A stretch of 64,000 nt of DNA, taken from Diploptera punctata (lineage: Eukaryota; Arthropoda; Insecta; Blattodea; Blaberidae). The notes beneath the pieces are model-generated. The model saw only the letters and a list, made by a program, of their open reading frames with translations. It was not told where the DNA came from and did no database searches. The translations under genes and the position numbers were made by a program. The DNA lies in assembly GCA_030220185.1 (NCBI GenBank), contig JASPKZ010008351.1:2231001-2295000 (forward strand), read 5' to 3'. Below are positions 30,466 to 41,077 of the stretch, piece by piece (position 1 is the stretch's first letter; every line of letters begins with the position of its first letter).

Positions 30466-32118
30466 ATGAATGAAGAAAACATTGATTTGGTTACTTCATC
30501 TGAAGAGATAAAGAAGCTTGTTTGTGTTGCATTTGGTGAAAATGGTCGAGCAGTCATGATACAACAGCCTACAGGTCAGATTAGCATCACACGTAGTGGC
30601 TTAAGAATTGTTTCATCTATATACTCAGATGCAGACCCTAAGAAACCTGCACAGCATATTCTCATAGACAGTGCTAGGACACTTCATGAAACAGTGGGGG
30701 ATGGTGTGAAGAGTTTCATAATCTTGACTTCAGCACTCCTGAAGCACAGTGTAGGTCTTAACAATCCAGTACAAGTTGCAAAACAATTAAGTGATCTACA
30801 TCTGAAATTAAGTTGCTTTCAGACTCAATGTCCAGAGCTTCCTCTTGTTAATGATTACATCCTAAAACAACACATTATTAGCTTTGAAACATTAGTTTAC
30901 ACATTTTTTTCTACACGTTTTCCAACTCCTATTAATATTATCTTAGTTCCTTTGCTTTGTAAGTGGATTATCTCCAATACATGTTCCAATAAATATCCAT
31001 ACTCATTTCAAAACTTAGAGAAATTGTTAAAGAATTTCTCACTTTTGTGTCAGTTTGAAGAAGGAGACTCAAGACCAGTTGCAGAATCTTTTGTACAGTG
31101 TGGATTCCAGGTGCATCGCCGTGTTTTTAATTTACCACAAGAAGGTTTGAGAAAAGTGAAAATTTTAATGTTGGATGACAGTGAAGCAAACGGTAAAGGT
31201 TGCTTTGATGATATGGATGTTAAGAGTGAAGTAGAAAGATTCATTGCTGAAATTAAGACTGAACATGAATCTATTAAAAATGAAAAGATATTGCTTATCA
31301 CTTCAGCAATATTATCAGATTTAATATTGTTTCAACTGAAATGTTTAGGCGTTGCTGTGCTACAAGGAATCCTACCTGAAGAATTAATTTTCATTTCTTT
31401 GTTATTATTTAATTTAGGTAAAGAGGCTGAGGTGAATGTTAAATCTATAATAGATTGTGGAGAACATTACACAAGATTAGATTTTTCAAATGTTCATCAG
31501 TTATTCTTACGGGCACCAACTCGTGAATTGGCTGCTGAGTATGCTTGTACGTGCCGGGATGCTCTTAAGGTGTGTCTAGTAGCTACTTCTCATGCAGTTC
31601 AAACAAATGGTCTGCCGTATGTTGTAAAGGCAGGAGGGAATTTTGAAGAAACACTTAAGAGTAAACTCTTACAGTTGTCTCATAAGAGAATTCGAGATCC
31701 TTTTTTATGTGGTGTGAGTAATCGTGCAGAACTGTTAGCTTGGCATAAACAGCATTACGAAGGCAAAAAACTTACTGAGGAAGACCAAAATATGGTTAAT
31801 TTATCATCAGAAAATAAAAATCAGTCACATTTCAGTTGCAGTTGTCTTGACAAAAATTTGTGTTTTCATATTGACACAGACACCATTATTAGTAAAATCA
31901 GTGATGCATTTTTAGAAATGGATGATGATGTTACAAATGTTATAATTAGAGCTCTGCAAGCCTTTCTGCAATTGTCGCCAAAATACTGTAAGAATGAGAA
32001 TTATGTTGATTCTGTAGGATTGAGACTTTATATCTTACAACATTCACTTGGTGCTACTGTTGGTCTACTGAGGATCTCTAGTGTAATACGAACCAAATCA
32101 AAGTTGCCTTTATTATGA
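30466..32118 (+). CDS. BBS10: BBS10-like chaperonin (Bardet-Biedl syndrome 10 homologue)
   Basis: 550 residues in one open exon, preceded by an acceptor (gtttatttcag at 30452), so the 5' UTR is probably split. The ATG at 30466 fits: an earlier ATG is out of frame and stops at once. Residues 15-95 follow the group II chaperonin pattern of BBS10 (LVCVAFGENGRAVMI, QPTGQISITRSG, ETVGDGVKSFIILTSALL with GDG at 78-80), and VVKAGGNFEETL near 385-395 matches the C-terminal BBS10 motif GGNFE. It is shorter than vertebrate BBS10 (about 720). In vertebrates BBS6/10/12 form with CCT a complex that assembles the BBSome for ciliary traffic. No frame breaks, so it looks functional. Alternative: another divergent CCT-like paralogue. 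Confidence 0.78.
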   Translation: MNEENIDLVTSSEEIKKLVCVAFGENGRAVMIQQPTGQISITRSGLRIVSSIYSDADPKKPAQHILIDSARTLHETVGDGVKSFIILTSALLKHSVGLNNPVQVAKQLSDLHLKLSCFQTQCPELPLVNDYILKQHIISFETLVYTFFSTRFPTPINIILVPLLCKWIISNTCSNKYPYSFQNLEKLLKNFSLLCQFEEGDSRPVAESFVQCGFQVHRRVFNLPQEGLRKVKILMLDDSEANGKGCFDDMDVKSEVERFIAEIKTEHESIKNEKILLITSAILSDLILFQLKCLGVAVLQGILPEELIFISLLLFNLGKEAEVNVKSIIDCGEHYTRLDFSNVHQLFLRAPTRELAAEYACTCRDALKVCLVATSHAVQTNGLPYVVKAGGNFEETLKSKLLQLSHKRIRDPFLCGVSNRAELLAWHKQHYEGKKLTEEDQNMVNLSSENKNQSHFSCSCLDKNLCFHIDTDTIISKISDAFLEMDDDVTNVIIRALQAFLQLSPKYCKNENYVDSVGLRLYILQHSLGATVGLLRISSVIRTKSKLPLL

Positions 32119-32371
32119 ACTGTATTTTGTAGATATAAGTAGATATAGTAGTGTCTCTAGGCACTTTAAATATAGAGTGATCTGAATCAAGCAGTTTCAC
32201 AGTTGTTGAACTATGTAATTTCATGAAAAAACGTGCTGTACTTAATTTAAAATATTCCACGCTTATTGGTATCTTCTGTGCAATTCTTAAGTTCTTTTAC
32301 CCATCTGATGACTAACTGATTTATTATTTATTTAATTATTTATTATTTTATCCTATACAACTTAAGTCAAA

Positions 32372-33653
32372 TACGGAGGGTTGTTTCTAATCTCTGATAA
32401 CAAATGTTTTTTAAGTTTTACCTTAAGAAAAGCCGTATCTCCACCATCAATCATGCTCTATTTGATGACCCTTCACCCGAGCTATGGCTCGACATCGGAG
32501 TTTCCACTGCAGAAGACTCTTACGCAGCACAGCCATGTCTAGAAGTTCCCACTCCTCTTTACACGCTCTCCAGAGACCGTCTATTGTTTGAGGACACCTG
32601 TTTCCCAGTGCCCTTTTGAAGAGTCCAAAGGCCTCAGGAGACTTTACTGGGATGTTGCTGAATGGAATAGCATGTATTCCGGCTTCCTGCTCCATTCTCT
32701 CCAGGAACGCCAGGGTTGAACCCGAAGTGTGACTGGAGGCCTTGTCTTGGTACACCCAGACTTGATTTTTGTCTGTACCATAGAGAGCTGGGATTTCGGT
32801 CCGGTAAATTGGAGTGAGAACTTCTTCCTGATAGTACTGGGAGTTGATTTTGGCCTTTTTAGCTACTCTACGAATGGTCAGTTTTCCATTGTAGCAATAT
32901 CCTGCGATGACCATAAATCCCTTGGAGAAACTTTCTCTGCATTTGGCATACCACTTTTGAAATTTTTTTTCACCCCTTTCTCTATAGAAAATTGCCCGGG
33001 GTTTATTGCAGTCTCCTAGATAAACATATGCTTCATCAAGTGTGACCAAAAATTTCCATTTTTCTCCTGCCAGGTGCTTTTCATAGAGTTTCCTGCTGTT
33101 GGTGTGGCGTTTGGCAGTGTGACGTGGCAACAATTTATGAACTCTGCTTTTGTGGCGCTTCTCCATGTTTAAATCTTTGTTTATTATGGTGTTTACAGTT
33201 TTAAGGGATATTCCCAATCTGTTTGCAATCACCCTTTGTGTGGCAGGGTTACCACCAGAGATAAGGGTCTTGACCTTTCTGATTACATCTGGGGTGCGGG
33301 TAGTAGCAGGTCATGGTTTTGCCTGTTTTTTTTCCTTTTGGAATTAATCTCAAGCGACCCTTTCCCTTTTTATTAAGCACTGAGCTAATTCCACACTTTA
33401 ACACCACAAAATTAGGTTATTTGCAAGCCTCAATAATTGCGAAATAACTATAATTAGTGTCACAAAGGGCAGTAATATACCCTTCCCAAAATGGGTCTAT
33501 CTGCTTAGGCATTATGAGAGCAACATGCGTGCGAGTGTAACAGAAGCAGCACACTGACTGATCGCCTCGCATGCTCCTGTCCTGATGACTCTCACTCCAA
33601 CGTCACAATCTACTTGGCAAATCGTTCTCAGAGATTGGAAACAACCCTCTGTA
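32372..33653 (-). mobile_element. Mariner-like transposon, 1278 bp, broken transposase
   Basis: TA at both ends; inverted ends CGGAGGGTTGTTTC and, reversed, CAGAGGGTTGTTTCC continue for about 28 bp. The minus ORF 32447-33232 can be read upstream to about 33316 (PATTRTPDVIRKVK..GGNPATQR). It shows LVTLDEAYVYLGD (first catalytic Asp) and VWVYQDKASSHTS (second). The third-site region reads VKSPEAFGLFKRAL, apparently missing the usual P-x-D segment. Insertion is 250 bp downstream of BBS10. Confidence 0.88.
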
Positions 33654-33994
33654 TTATTATATGTGATAAAAAGTTAATAAAATAGTAAACAATTTATAAA
33701 ATTGTAATATACTGATGTAAAAAGTAAGAACCAATGTTTGCTGTATTAAGATGAAATCTCATTAAAAATGATATATTGTTCAGTAGAATGTTGACTTATG
33801 TGTTCCTAAATCTCAGATTTTTCTTCCAAACAATTCATCCCCATCTGCAGGAGACATCATCAGTGGGGATGTAAACTTTTTCTCACCCACTGTTGCTCAA
33901 CATTCCATTCATGATGTCTCCTGTATTCATAGATGAAATATTTAGAAAAAAAATTCAAGAACAAGCACAATTCCAAATCCCAGAAATGTTTCAA

Positions 33995-34290
33995 TCATTA
34001 TGATGATCTTGCAGAAGATTTCCGGGCTGTTGGCCGTGGTCTTGAGGCTTGTAGTTCCCCAACGTTTCACCAGAGACTGCGTCCAGCATCCTCAAGGCTT
34101 GTCTTGAGACAAGATCATCATAGTAACTCCGGCTGTGAAAGCCTAAGTCAAATATAGACAAGCCTTGGGGATGCCGGACGCAGTCTCTGGCGAAACGTTG
34201 GGGAACTACAAACCTCAAGACCATGGCCAACAGCCCGGAACTCTTCTGCAAGATCATCATAGTAACTCCGGCCGTGAAAGCCTAAGTCAG
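33995..34290. mobile_element. PLE-type foldback with decayed hammerhead-like cores
   Basis: Arms with gaggcttgtagttcccc / ggggaactacaaacctc surround a short centre. Cores at 34061-34095 (-; TTGAGGA, GAAA, ACGT) and 34165-34199 (+; TTGGGGA, helix II GCC/GGC, GAAA). The phrase agatcatcatagtaactcc recurs at about 34105, 34245 and 63255. 33655-33990 shows no other feature. Confidence 0.6.
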
Positions 34291-34419
34291 TTTCAATCAT
34301 TGTTTATGATTTTTGTACATTATCAATAAATAAAACTGCCTATGATGAGTGTACATGATCTTTTTGTGTTTAAAAATTGCCACGGTGTTATATTTGTGTT
34401 GTATTTGTATTATTTATAA

Positions 34420-34665
34420 GTAATGTTTAAATTCTCAATAAAAAATACCTCTAATAAAAGTTTTCAGATGGCGTTGTTGATAGTGATAGCTATCGGCCTT
34501 CGGATGAAAAGAGAATTGTATAAGTGGAAAGAAATTTGATGTTCCTATTGGAAGTTCAAATGGCATAACAGTTATCGCACTGACACACAGAGTCAGAGAT
34601 CCAGGGTTCAATTCCCGGTTTGAACGTAATTTTTCTTTCTAAAATAATTGCCAAGGTGCTTTGCA
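34420..34665 (+). mobile_element. tRNA-bearing element, second subfamily
   Basis: Starts with ttataagtaatgtttaaatt, a phrase shared with the elements at 3090 and 9630, then a different tRNA-like unit (34554-34625), then a T-rich run. Confidence 0.6.
34554..34625 (+). other. tRNA-like cloverleaf (72 nt), C33
   Basis: Acceptor GTTCAAA/TTTGAAC, anticodon stem CTGAC/GTCAG, loop ACACAGA, B box GGTTCAATTCC. Position 33 is C, not the universal T, arguing against a translating tRNA. Confidence 0.6.
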
Positions 34666-34839
34666 TACTATTCAATTATATAACATTTTGGATTATTAAC
34701 ATTTTCTATTGTGCGTTGTCAAAAATACAGGATGAAGCAAATATGTAGTGACAACATATTTACTTTTTGTATTTCTGAGGAAAATTAAATCTTTTTTTCT
34801 CTGAACTTTCTAAAAATATATATATATATATTTTTTTTC

Positions 34840-35222
34840 AAATGCCCCAGGTTTGTCTTTCGACATTCCTGGTTTCTCTCCTGGCGTGGCGTACTAGTAA
34901 CCCACTTCTGAGGTTGGAGCATCTGGAAGGCGGGGTTACGTTGCCCCGATGATATGATGGGTGATGATGATGATAATGGTGCGCCAGGAGAGTCCCTAAT
35001 CCTAAGATTAACCTAAGATGAATATGAATGATGATGATTGCGATGGCCATATGTTTTCGGGGACCTTTTGGGCCTTAAAGTTTTCCTGACATTTGTCTTA
35101 CAGGTGAGGAAAAACCCCACTAAAAACCTCACCCAGAAAAACTCTCCCGACCGGGGATCGAACCTGGGCCCGCTGTGTAACAAGGCAGCATGCTACCCCG
35201 AGACCACAGCGGTGGACTTCTA
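34840..35222 (-). mobile_element. SINE-A fragment plus unidentified SINE-like sequence
   Basis: 35035-35222 matches the first 190 bp of SINE-A reversed (ends ccgctgtggtctcg reversed). 34845-35030 is a GAT-repeat-containing, GC-richer stretch of unknown type, probably another SINE body. 35225-35635 shows nothing recognisable. Confidence 0.6.
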
Positions 35223-35639
35223 AATAAATATTATTTTCCTTTAAATCAATTAACATTACATTTTATTAAATATGAAGAAAAATAACATTAATTTTTAAAA
35301 ATATGGTATCCGTTGCATATTTTTCAAGAATACAGCACTTTGACATGAATAAATAAACCTTGTAGTATATGTAATTAGAAATTAAAACTGACAAAGAATA
35401 TTCATGCAATTTTAGTGATAAAATACCTAAAATTGATTTACTTTATATTGTGTAAAATTGTGCTTCTGATAATTGATATGCATATTGTGTATTGAATAAT
35501 TATTTATTTTTTAAATTCCCTTCTATTATGTACTTAAATAACATATAAAAGTGCATGATATTGTCAAGAATCCTCTTGTGTATCCATACCATGATAATGA
35601 AATGGTTTGTATAATTGTTCTTAATCTTCCCACTGGTAG

Positions 35640-36657
35640 TATACTCGGGCCAACGGATCTGTGCCCCTGTAGCGCTGGCATTGTTCTTCAAAAAGTACAC
35701 GTCAGTTCTCACCCTATTCAACCGTGCTCCCCTCCCACTACGTCAAATAGAAACCATTGTAACTGATCGAGGAGGGATGTTGCCAAACTTCCCCCGGTGT
35801 CAGGTTCTTGAATATTTAATAATGTAAGGTTAATTATTACTTCTTCATATTTCTTTAAGTCTAATGACACTGATTGATTCATGTACCCTCCTTCTTTCTC
35901 ATCCGGGCTAGGGACCGGCTATGGCAAAGTTACTACATGCTACAATCTTATTTACATATTATGTAACATACTGATACTATACAGGAATTCTAATTTATGC
36001 TTATGAATTAAGCTAATGATAATAATTTACAATTTACATACTATATAACATAACATACTGATACTGAGTTGACAACACTGGACTGTGAGTGCAAATAATA
36101 TCCCACAAGAAAGCTCAAAACTGTGAGTAATGGGAGGAGAGAAAGAGAGAGAGATAGAAAATAGAGACAGGCAAGAATGCAGGAAGGGAAATGATTTACC
36201 GAGGTAGAAACGGAATTAGTATTTAGTTCGCATTTCTTACGGGGGCACAGATCCGTTGGTCCAAGTATATCTACAACAACTTTGTGTCATGTAGTCAGAT
36301 ATTTAGAGTGTTTTGAATAAATTTGTACGTCACTATGATTATTTCAGAAAATTCTATTTATAATTAATATTTTCAAACATAGTATATTATCAGAAAAATA
36401 AATACAATTAAAATATATATTTCTTCAATGATCATGTCGTTCTTGGTGAACTTGCACTCCAGTGTTGTCAACTCAACTCCAATCTTGCATTATTCAATAT
36501 ATAAGAGCCATGGCAGGGGGAAGTTTGGCAACATCCCTACTTGATGACTGCTGTTTGACATAGTGGGAGGGGAGTGCTGTGAAATGGCGTACTTTTCTAA
36601 GAACGTTGTCACCGCTATAGGGGCACAGAACCATTGGTCCGAGTATGTATGGATCAA
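35640..36657. mobile_element. DNA-transposon-like element with about 180-bp inverted ends
   Basis: 35642-35826 (from ATACTCGGGCCAACGG) is mirrored by 36475-36656. Shared phrases: cacagatccgttggtccgag, gttgccaaacttccccc, attattcaatat. A third partial end lies at 36235-36275 and a solo arm at 52440-52607. No transposase is seen. Confidence 0.65.
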
Positions 36658-36679
36658 GCTACATTATTTCATGTTTCAC

Positions 36680-36776
36680 TTTAGGAATTTGTTGGACCAA
36701 AGAGATATAAACAGGTTATTGGAGAAGCCTGCATAACAGTGATCTACATGATATATTGGAAATCAGATGTAATAAC
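36680..36776 (+). mobile_element. LINE-1 fragment, split by the hAT element (continues at 38646)
   Basis: ggaccaaagagatataaacagg and ggaaatcagatgtaataac match LINE-1. The match resumes at 38654 (cgttaaagtctcatagactg), and after another insertion at 39190-39395 (gggaaaccagaagaaaa to the stop and gagttagtt). Confidence 0.7.
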
Positions 36777-36845
36777 TAGTGATGATATGGATATCTGGTA
36801 AATATCCGGCCGGATATCGGATTAAAAAAATTACAAAATGTAAAA

Positions 36846-37393
36846 TTTAGGTACTTTGTTTATTTTTTATTATTTCACTCACCTCATACTTCATAATTCA
36901 TAGCAGACCCTGGGTTTCTTCACATATTTTGTGACATTGTCAATGCTGCGTCACGTTCACAACTGACGTCCAACGGCCTTCTATCCTGCAGACTGACCTC
37001 CGCGCCATCTGGTGGCCGACCGAAGAATTTCCAAATCAGTCCTCTTTCTTTATAACCGGGTATTTCAAAATTCATAGTTGTATTTTCATTCTTGCATATG
37101 TAAATTTTTTCCCAAATTGTGAGTTCCTTCGGTTTTTTCAATTGTTTAAGTAATTTTGTTTTGGTTTCTATTCTATGTTTTTCTGACCAGGCATGTACAG
37201 CTATTGCAGATTTTTCGGTTTCTCCATTTTTAACATTTCTGAGGTGTTCTTTTAATCTTGTATTTAGATTCCTTTTTGTTTTTCCTATGTATATCTTTTC
37301 ACAATCTTTACAATTAATTTGATAAATTCCCGATTTTTTGCAGTCTTCAATCTTTTCATTTTCATTTCCTATCTACATAACTTTAGGTACTTT
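36846..37393 (-). mobile_element. PLE 3' fragment, exact 12-bp target duplication
   Basis: TTTAGGTACTTT at 36846-36857 and 37382-37393. Minus frame 36920-37141 (KKPKELTIWEKIYICK, MNFEIPGYKERGLIWKF) is the PLE C-terminus; GIY-YIG remnant reversed near 37270-37345. The variant hammerhead at 36906-36943 has TTGACAA (T3, A8), GAAA and GGGTC. Confidence 0.85.
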
Positions 37394-37404
37394 ATTTAAT
37401 CCAC

Positions 37405-37735
37405 TTAACAAATATCCATCCATCCATAGTAATTCTGCCCGAAGGCAAGTCTTTCACTGCAATCAATGCTATGATTGCAGCTTTACTACGGAATTGTAGG
37501 TGTGGTAACTTCTCGTTGCTTTCCACACCGGTGAAGGATGGTGATGATGATGATAACGATGATGGCCATATGATTTCGGGGATCGTTTGGGACTTGAAGT
37601 TTTCCTGACATCTGTCTTACAGCTGAGGAAAAACCTCACCCAGAAAAACTGTCCCGACTGGGGATCGAACTCGGGCCCGCTATGTGACAAGGCAGCACGC
37701 TACCTCGAGACCACAGCGGTGGACTTAACAAATAT
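37405..37735 (-). mobile_element. SINE-A copy, 11-bp target duplication
   Basis: TTAACAAATAT at 37405-37415 and 37725-37735. Body 37416-37724 matches SINE-A reversed with one internal deletion. Confidence 0.85.
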
Positions 37736-37784
37736 AATCACCATATTTTCATTTTACAAAAAAAATTGATACTCATACCGCATT

Positions 37785-37975
37785 AAGGGCAAATGAATAG
37801 CAACTTCTCTACATTAAGAGGCAACAAACGAATTCGTTTGTCTTCATAGACAAGGCCAGCTTCAGAAAAAAATACTTTCGCTGTATACGCTGCTGCAAGG
37901 TGCTGAAAGATAAATTTTGGCAAACTTCGTTAAGTTTGGGTATTACTTAGCATTAGCTGACCACCAAATATAAGG
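37785..37975 (-). pseudogene. hAT transposase C-terminal dimerisation domain remnant
   Basis: Reversed, a frame with one stop reads YPNLTKFAKIYLSAP, then SSVYSESIFFSEAGLVY-like sequence (one base short), EDKRIRLLPLNVEKLLF. This is the hAT C-terminal signature. It is the only coding trace of the hAT element; the DDE core is missing. Confidence 0.75.
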
Positions 37976-38224
37976 GTGACGATCGCGATCAATTCGCACT
38001 AACTTCAGATAAAAGTCAATCTCACATGTAATCACGGTTTTTTCTTATCGTGAGAATGACTACTGTTGTTTTCATTTGCTACCTCACTGAAGCATCCCAG
38101 AACGTGTCATGAGCTTCCCGAGATACAGCCAACTCTATCACATATATCTCTCTCTCTCTTTTTTTTTTTTTTTTTAGCCGGTGTTGGATGAATGCTACCG
38201 TAATTTTTCGTCGCTAAATCTTTT

Positions 38225-38460
38225 TAAAAAAATTACTTATAGACATACTTTTATATAACCTAAATCTGGTGCATGTCGTCTTCCTCTGCGATCTGACAGT
38301 TGCATAGAGGGGAGTCGACAAGTCCTCTCTCGTGCAGTTTGCCTCTAAAATGTCCATGTCCTGAGAGCAATTGAGTAATCGTGTGTGACGGCCTTATCCA
38401 TGACATTTTCATGCGAGTTTTCACGAAAATGTGTTTGCAATCAATCGAAGTCAATTAAAC
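38225..38460 (-). mobile_element. LINE RNase H-side fragment
   Basis: Minus frame: SHTITQLLSGHGHFRGKL, HERGLVDSPLCNC, AEEDDMHQI. This GHG.F..L...GL..SP.C.C...E...H pattern follows RNase H in several LINEs. Nested in the hAT element. Confidence 0.7.
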
Positions 38461-38702
38461 ACTTGCTAACTTCGCTCATGAACGGAAATACCCGAATTCA
38501 ACCGAGTCCGCTCGATCGTTTGGTGCGCCACCTACGCGAGCGAGCTCGTTATGATGCGCCAATCGGCAATGTTCGCCCGGCTATCCGGCCTCAATGTTGG
38601 CCGGCTATCCGGTATCCGGTCAAATAGCTATCTGTTTCATCACCAGTAATAACCGTTAAAGTCTCATAGACTGTGATAGGCGGCCAATTGGGGAATGAAA
38701 AA

Positions 38703-39193
38703 GGAACATACTTTACAACCTGTGAGGCGATATTTTAAATTCTTTCATAAACTCCTGTCAAATTTTATTCTAAGGGTTTCATTTTTCAAATTACTTCCCA
38801 CCATTTACAATGATTTTCACATTTTTTCCTAACGATTTATATCAATATATTTTTCTATTGATATTTAACTACATTCGTAGCATGAAGACGTGGCCGCCAT
38901 ATTGATTTTGACGAATATTCTATACACAACAAAGACGTGTCCCAGTGCATCCAACATAGAGTCTATACTAATTAACTGTACACATATACTTCAGAATTTC
39001 AGAACTTACTATTTATTTTGACAGGTTAGATTAGTTAAGTTGCGTTAGGTTAGTTTTTAGTTTCGTTAAATATCGTTTATATGTTGGCTGCATCCCGCGA
39101 TTCCTTAGTATTAACCGCTTCGCGTTTGTTGGCGCATGCGTATGGTGTATGAATGGAACTTAGAATAAAAATTGCGTCACCCGCTGTGAAGTA
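38703..39193. mobile_element. Candidate TIR element inside LINE-1
   Basis: It interrupts LINE-1 between cacatgg-type and cttgtaggg phrases. Ends TACTTTACAACCTGTGAGGC and, reversed, TACTTCACAGCGGGTGACGC match at about two thirds of positions. No ORF; target duplication not resolved. Confidence 0.4.
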
Positions 39194-39439
39194 TTTCCGG
39201 AAATTCCTTGTAGGGAAACCAGAAGAAAAGAACCCAGTAGGTTGGGTCAAGAATTAGGTGGGAAATAACATTAACCATGATTTGAGGGAGGTAAATTATA
39301 CAGGAGATAATTGGAAAACACTAGCCAGGATAGGGATAAGTTATGTCATCGCGGCCAAGAACCTACGGGTTCGATAGTGTTTGTGAGTTAGTTATATTTT
39401 AATATAACATGCTTTTTCTGCTTAGTGCAATGACCTTAA

Positions 39440-40030
39440 AAACTCTATATATTTTTTCAAAAATGTTGAAAATTTTTCCAAAATTTTTATATTTTTTCAA
39501 AGTTTTTATACATTTTTTAAAAATTTTATATTTTCAAAATTTTAAAAAATTATAACAATTTTGAAAAAATATAAAAATTTTGGGAAAAATATAAAATTTT
39601 TCGAAAAAATACGATAATTTTGAAAAAAAATATAAACAACTTTAAAAAAAGTATATAAATTTTGAAAAGAAAATATAAAAATTTTATACTGAAAAATAAT
39701 ATAAAATTTTTTAAAAAATATATAAAAATTTTGAAAAAAATAAATAAAAATTTTGAAAAATAATATAAAATTTAAAAAAAAATACTCTGAAAAAATAAAA
39801 AAATAAAAAAATATATCAAAATTTTGAAAAAAAAATCATTATTTTTTAATTTATCAACGACGATCCAAGTACAGCATTCAGTTGCAAACAAAAAATATAA
39901 AAATTTTGGAAAAAATATAATTATTTTGGAAAAAATATAATTATTTTGGAAAAAAATATAAAAAATTTTGAAAAAAATATAAATATTTTGAAAAAATATA
40001 AAAATTTCGAAATCTTGACTAAAAAAATAT
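39440..40030. repeat. A/T satellite-like tract of imperfect short units
   Basis: Dozens of variants of AAATTTTGAAAAAATATAA, period about 18-22 bp. The first part reads in the opposite polarity to the rest, meeting near 39540. A non-repeat island (39850-39890: acgacgatccaagtacagc) interrupts it. 40035-40310 after it shows no feature. Confidence 0.8.
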
Positions 40031-40309
40031 TTAAAATATTTGTTCTCTCTCGGAGGTGGGGCCGACATTGTTTGACAGAAGAATAAGATTTTTTACTTTT
40101 TATTTATTTTTTGAGAGAAGCTTAATTATCAGACTAAATATATAAATACTATTTACATTGAGGCTAATCACATATCCATTAGGTTAGCTCCTAAACCTGG
40201 AAATGTTTCTAGGAATATACTTTAGATTATAATCTCTACGATATGGGGCTAAGAGATTGCAAAATTCGCTTCCCAAAGAAACTCGTTCTGGGCGTTTTAT
40301 CATGAGTAA

Positions 40310-40800
40310 TACGAGTGAAGAGTGGCATTTGTTAGGACTATTTAACGAATAGAATTAAGTTGTTTATTCACAAATCATTATTTAAATATAGTTATTTTAA
40401 AATATTTATATATTTAATGTAAACGGCTATGTTTGAAAACAAATGAGAAACGTTTGTTATGCTTCATTTGTTCATCGCCAACCAGATCATATTTATTGCC
40501 AAAGGATCGAAATATTGTAAGAATGCGCCCTAGTGGAGCAAAAATGAAACACATCAAACTGTTTATAACCAACATTATAGGCTATTAATTAATTTCTGAT
40601 GTCCTATGATGTAATTATGTCAATTATATTTTTCTGGAACGTAAATTCCAGGGAAATAATACGTTTAAGAAAGCGCAAACAGTGGTTTCTTTTTTTTTTG
40701 TCGTATAATCAATTACTAAAAAGTTTTTATATTATATCCCGCAAGCACTATCTGGTTACATCCGTGCACTATATATACAATCTGGTAGCCACATGCATTC
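40310..40800 (-). repeat. Dispersed repeat, unclassified (partner of 19785-20245)
   Basis: Reverse-complement match to 19785-20245 with many substitutions; shared landmarks include the 3' phrase gtgcactatatatacaatctg. 40800-41075 beyond it has no recognised feature. Confidence 0.65.
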
Positions 40801-41077
40801 TAGAATTCTTACATAAATTGTTATATTCAACGTATTTCTTAGAGAGTCGGTTACTGCAAAATAATGCTCTGAGCTATTCAGATTGTTGAAAAGGAGGAAC
40901 TTGATTTTAAAGTGATAAAATTGAAGTGAAAAACGACTGTGATTGGTTATAAATCAAACTTCATTGAAATGTGATTGGTCATTTGTCTCCCATTTGGGGC
41001 ATGAGTTAAATAGTCAATTTAAAAAAGTCGATTTACATTTATGTATAACCATTATTCAAGTTGAATTAGTGTTAATG

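Larger units (their letters stand above)
36769..38653 (-). mobile_element. hAT transposon, 1869 bp, exact 8-bp target duplication
   Basis: GTAATAAC at 36769-36776 and 38646-38653. Ends TAGTGATGATATGGATA and, reversed, TGGTGATGAAACAGATA are inverted repeats, and both are followed by GGATATCGG/GGATACCGG motifs. It holds a PLE (36846-37393), a SINE-A (37405-37735), a hAT dimerisation domain (37785-37975) and a LINE fragment (38225-38460). Confidence 0.85.

Noticed and set aside
32447..32619. Plus-strand ORFs across the mariner element
   Set aside because: Shadows of the minus-strand transposase frame.
39772..40068. 98-codon minus ORF rich in Phe/Ile
   Set aside because: Translation of the A/T satellite with no protein-like composition.
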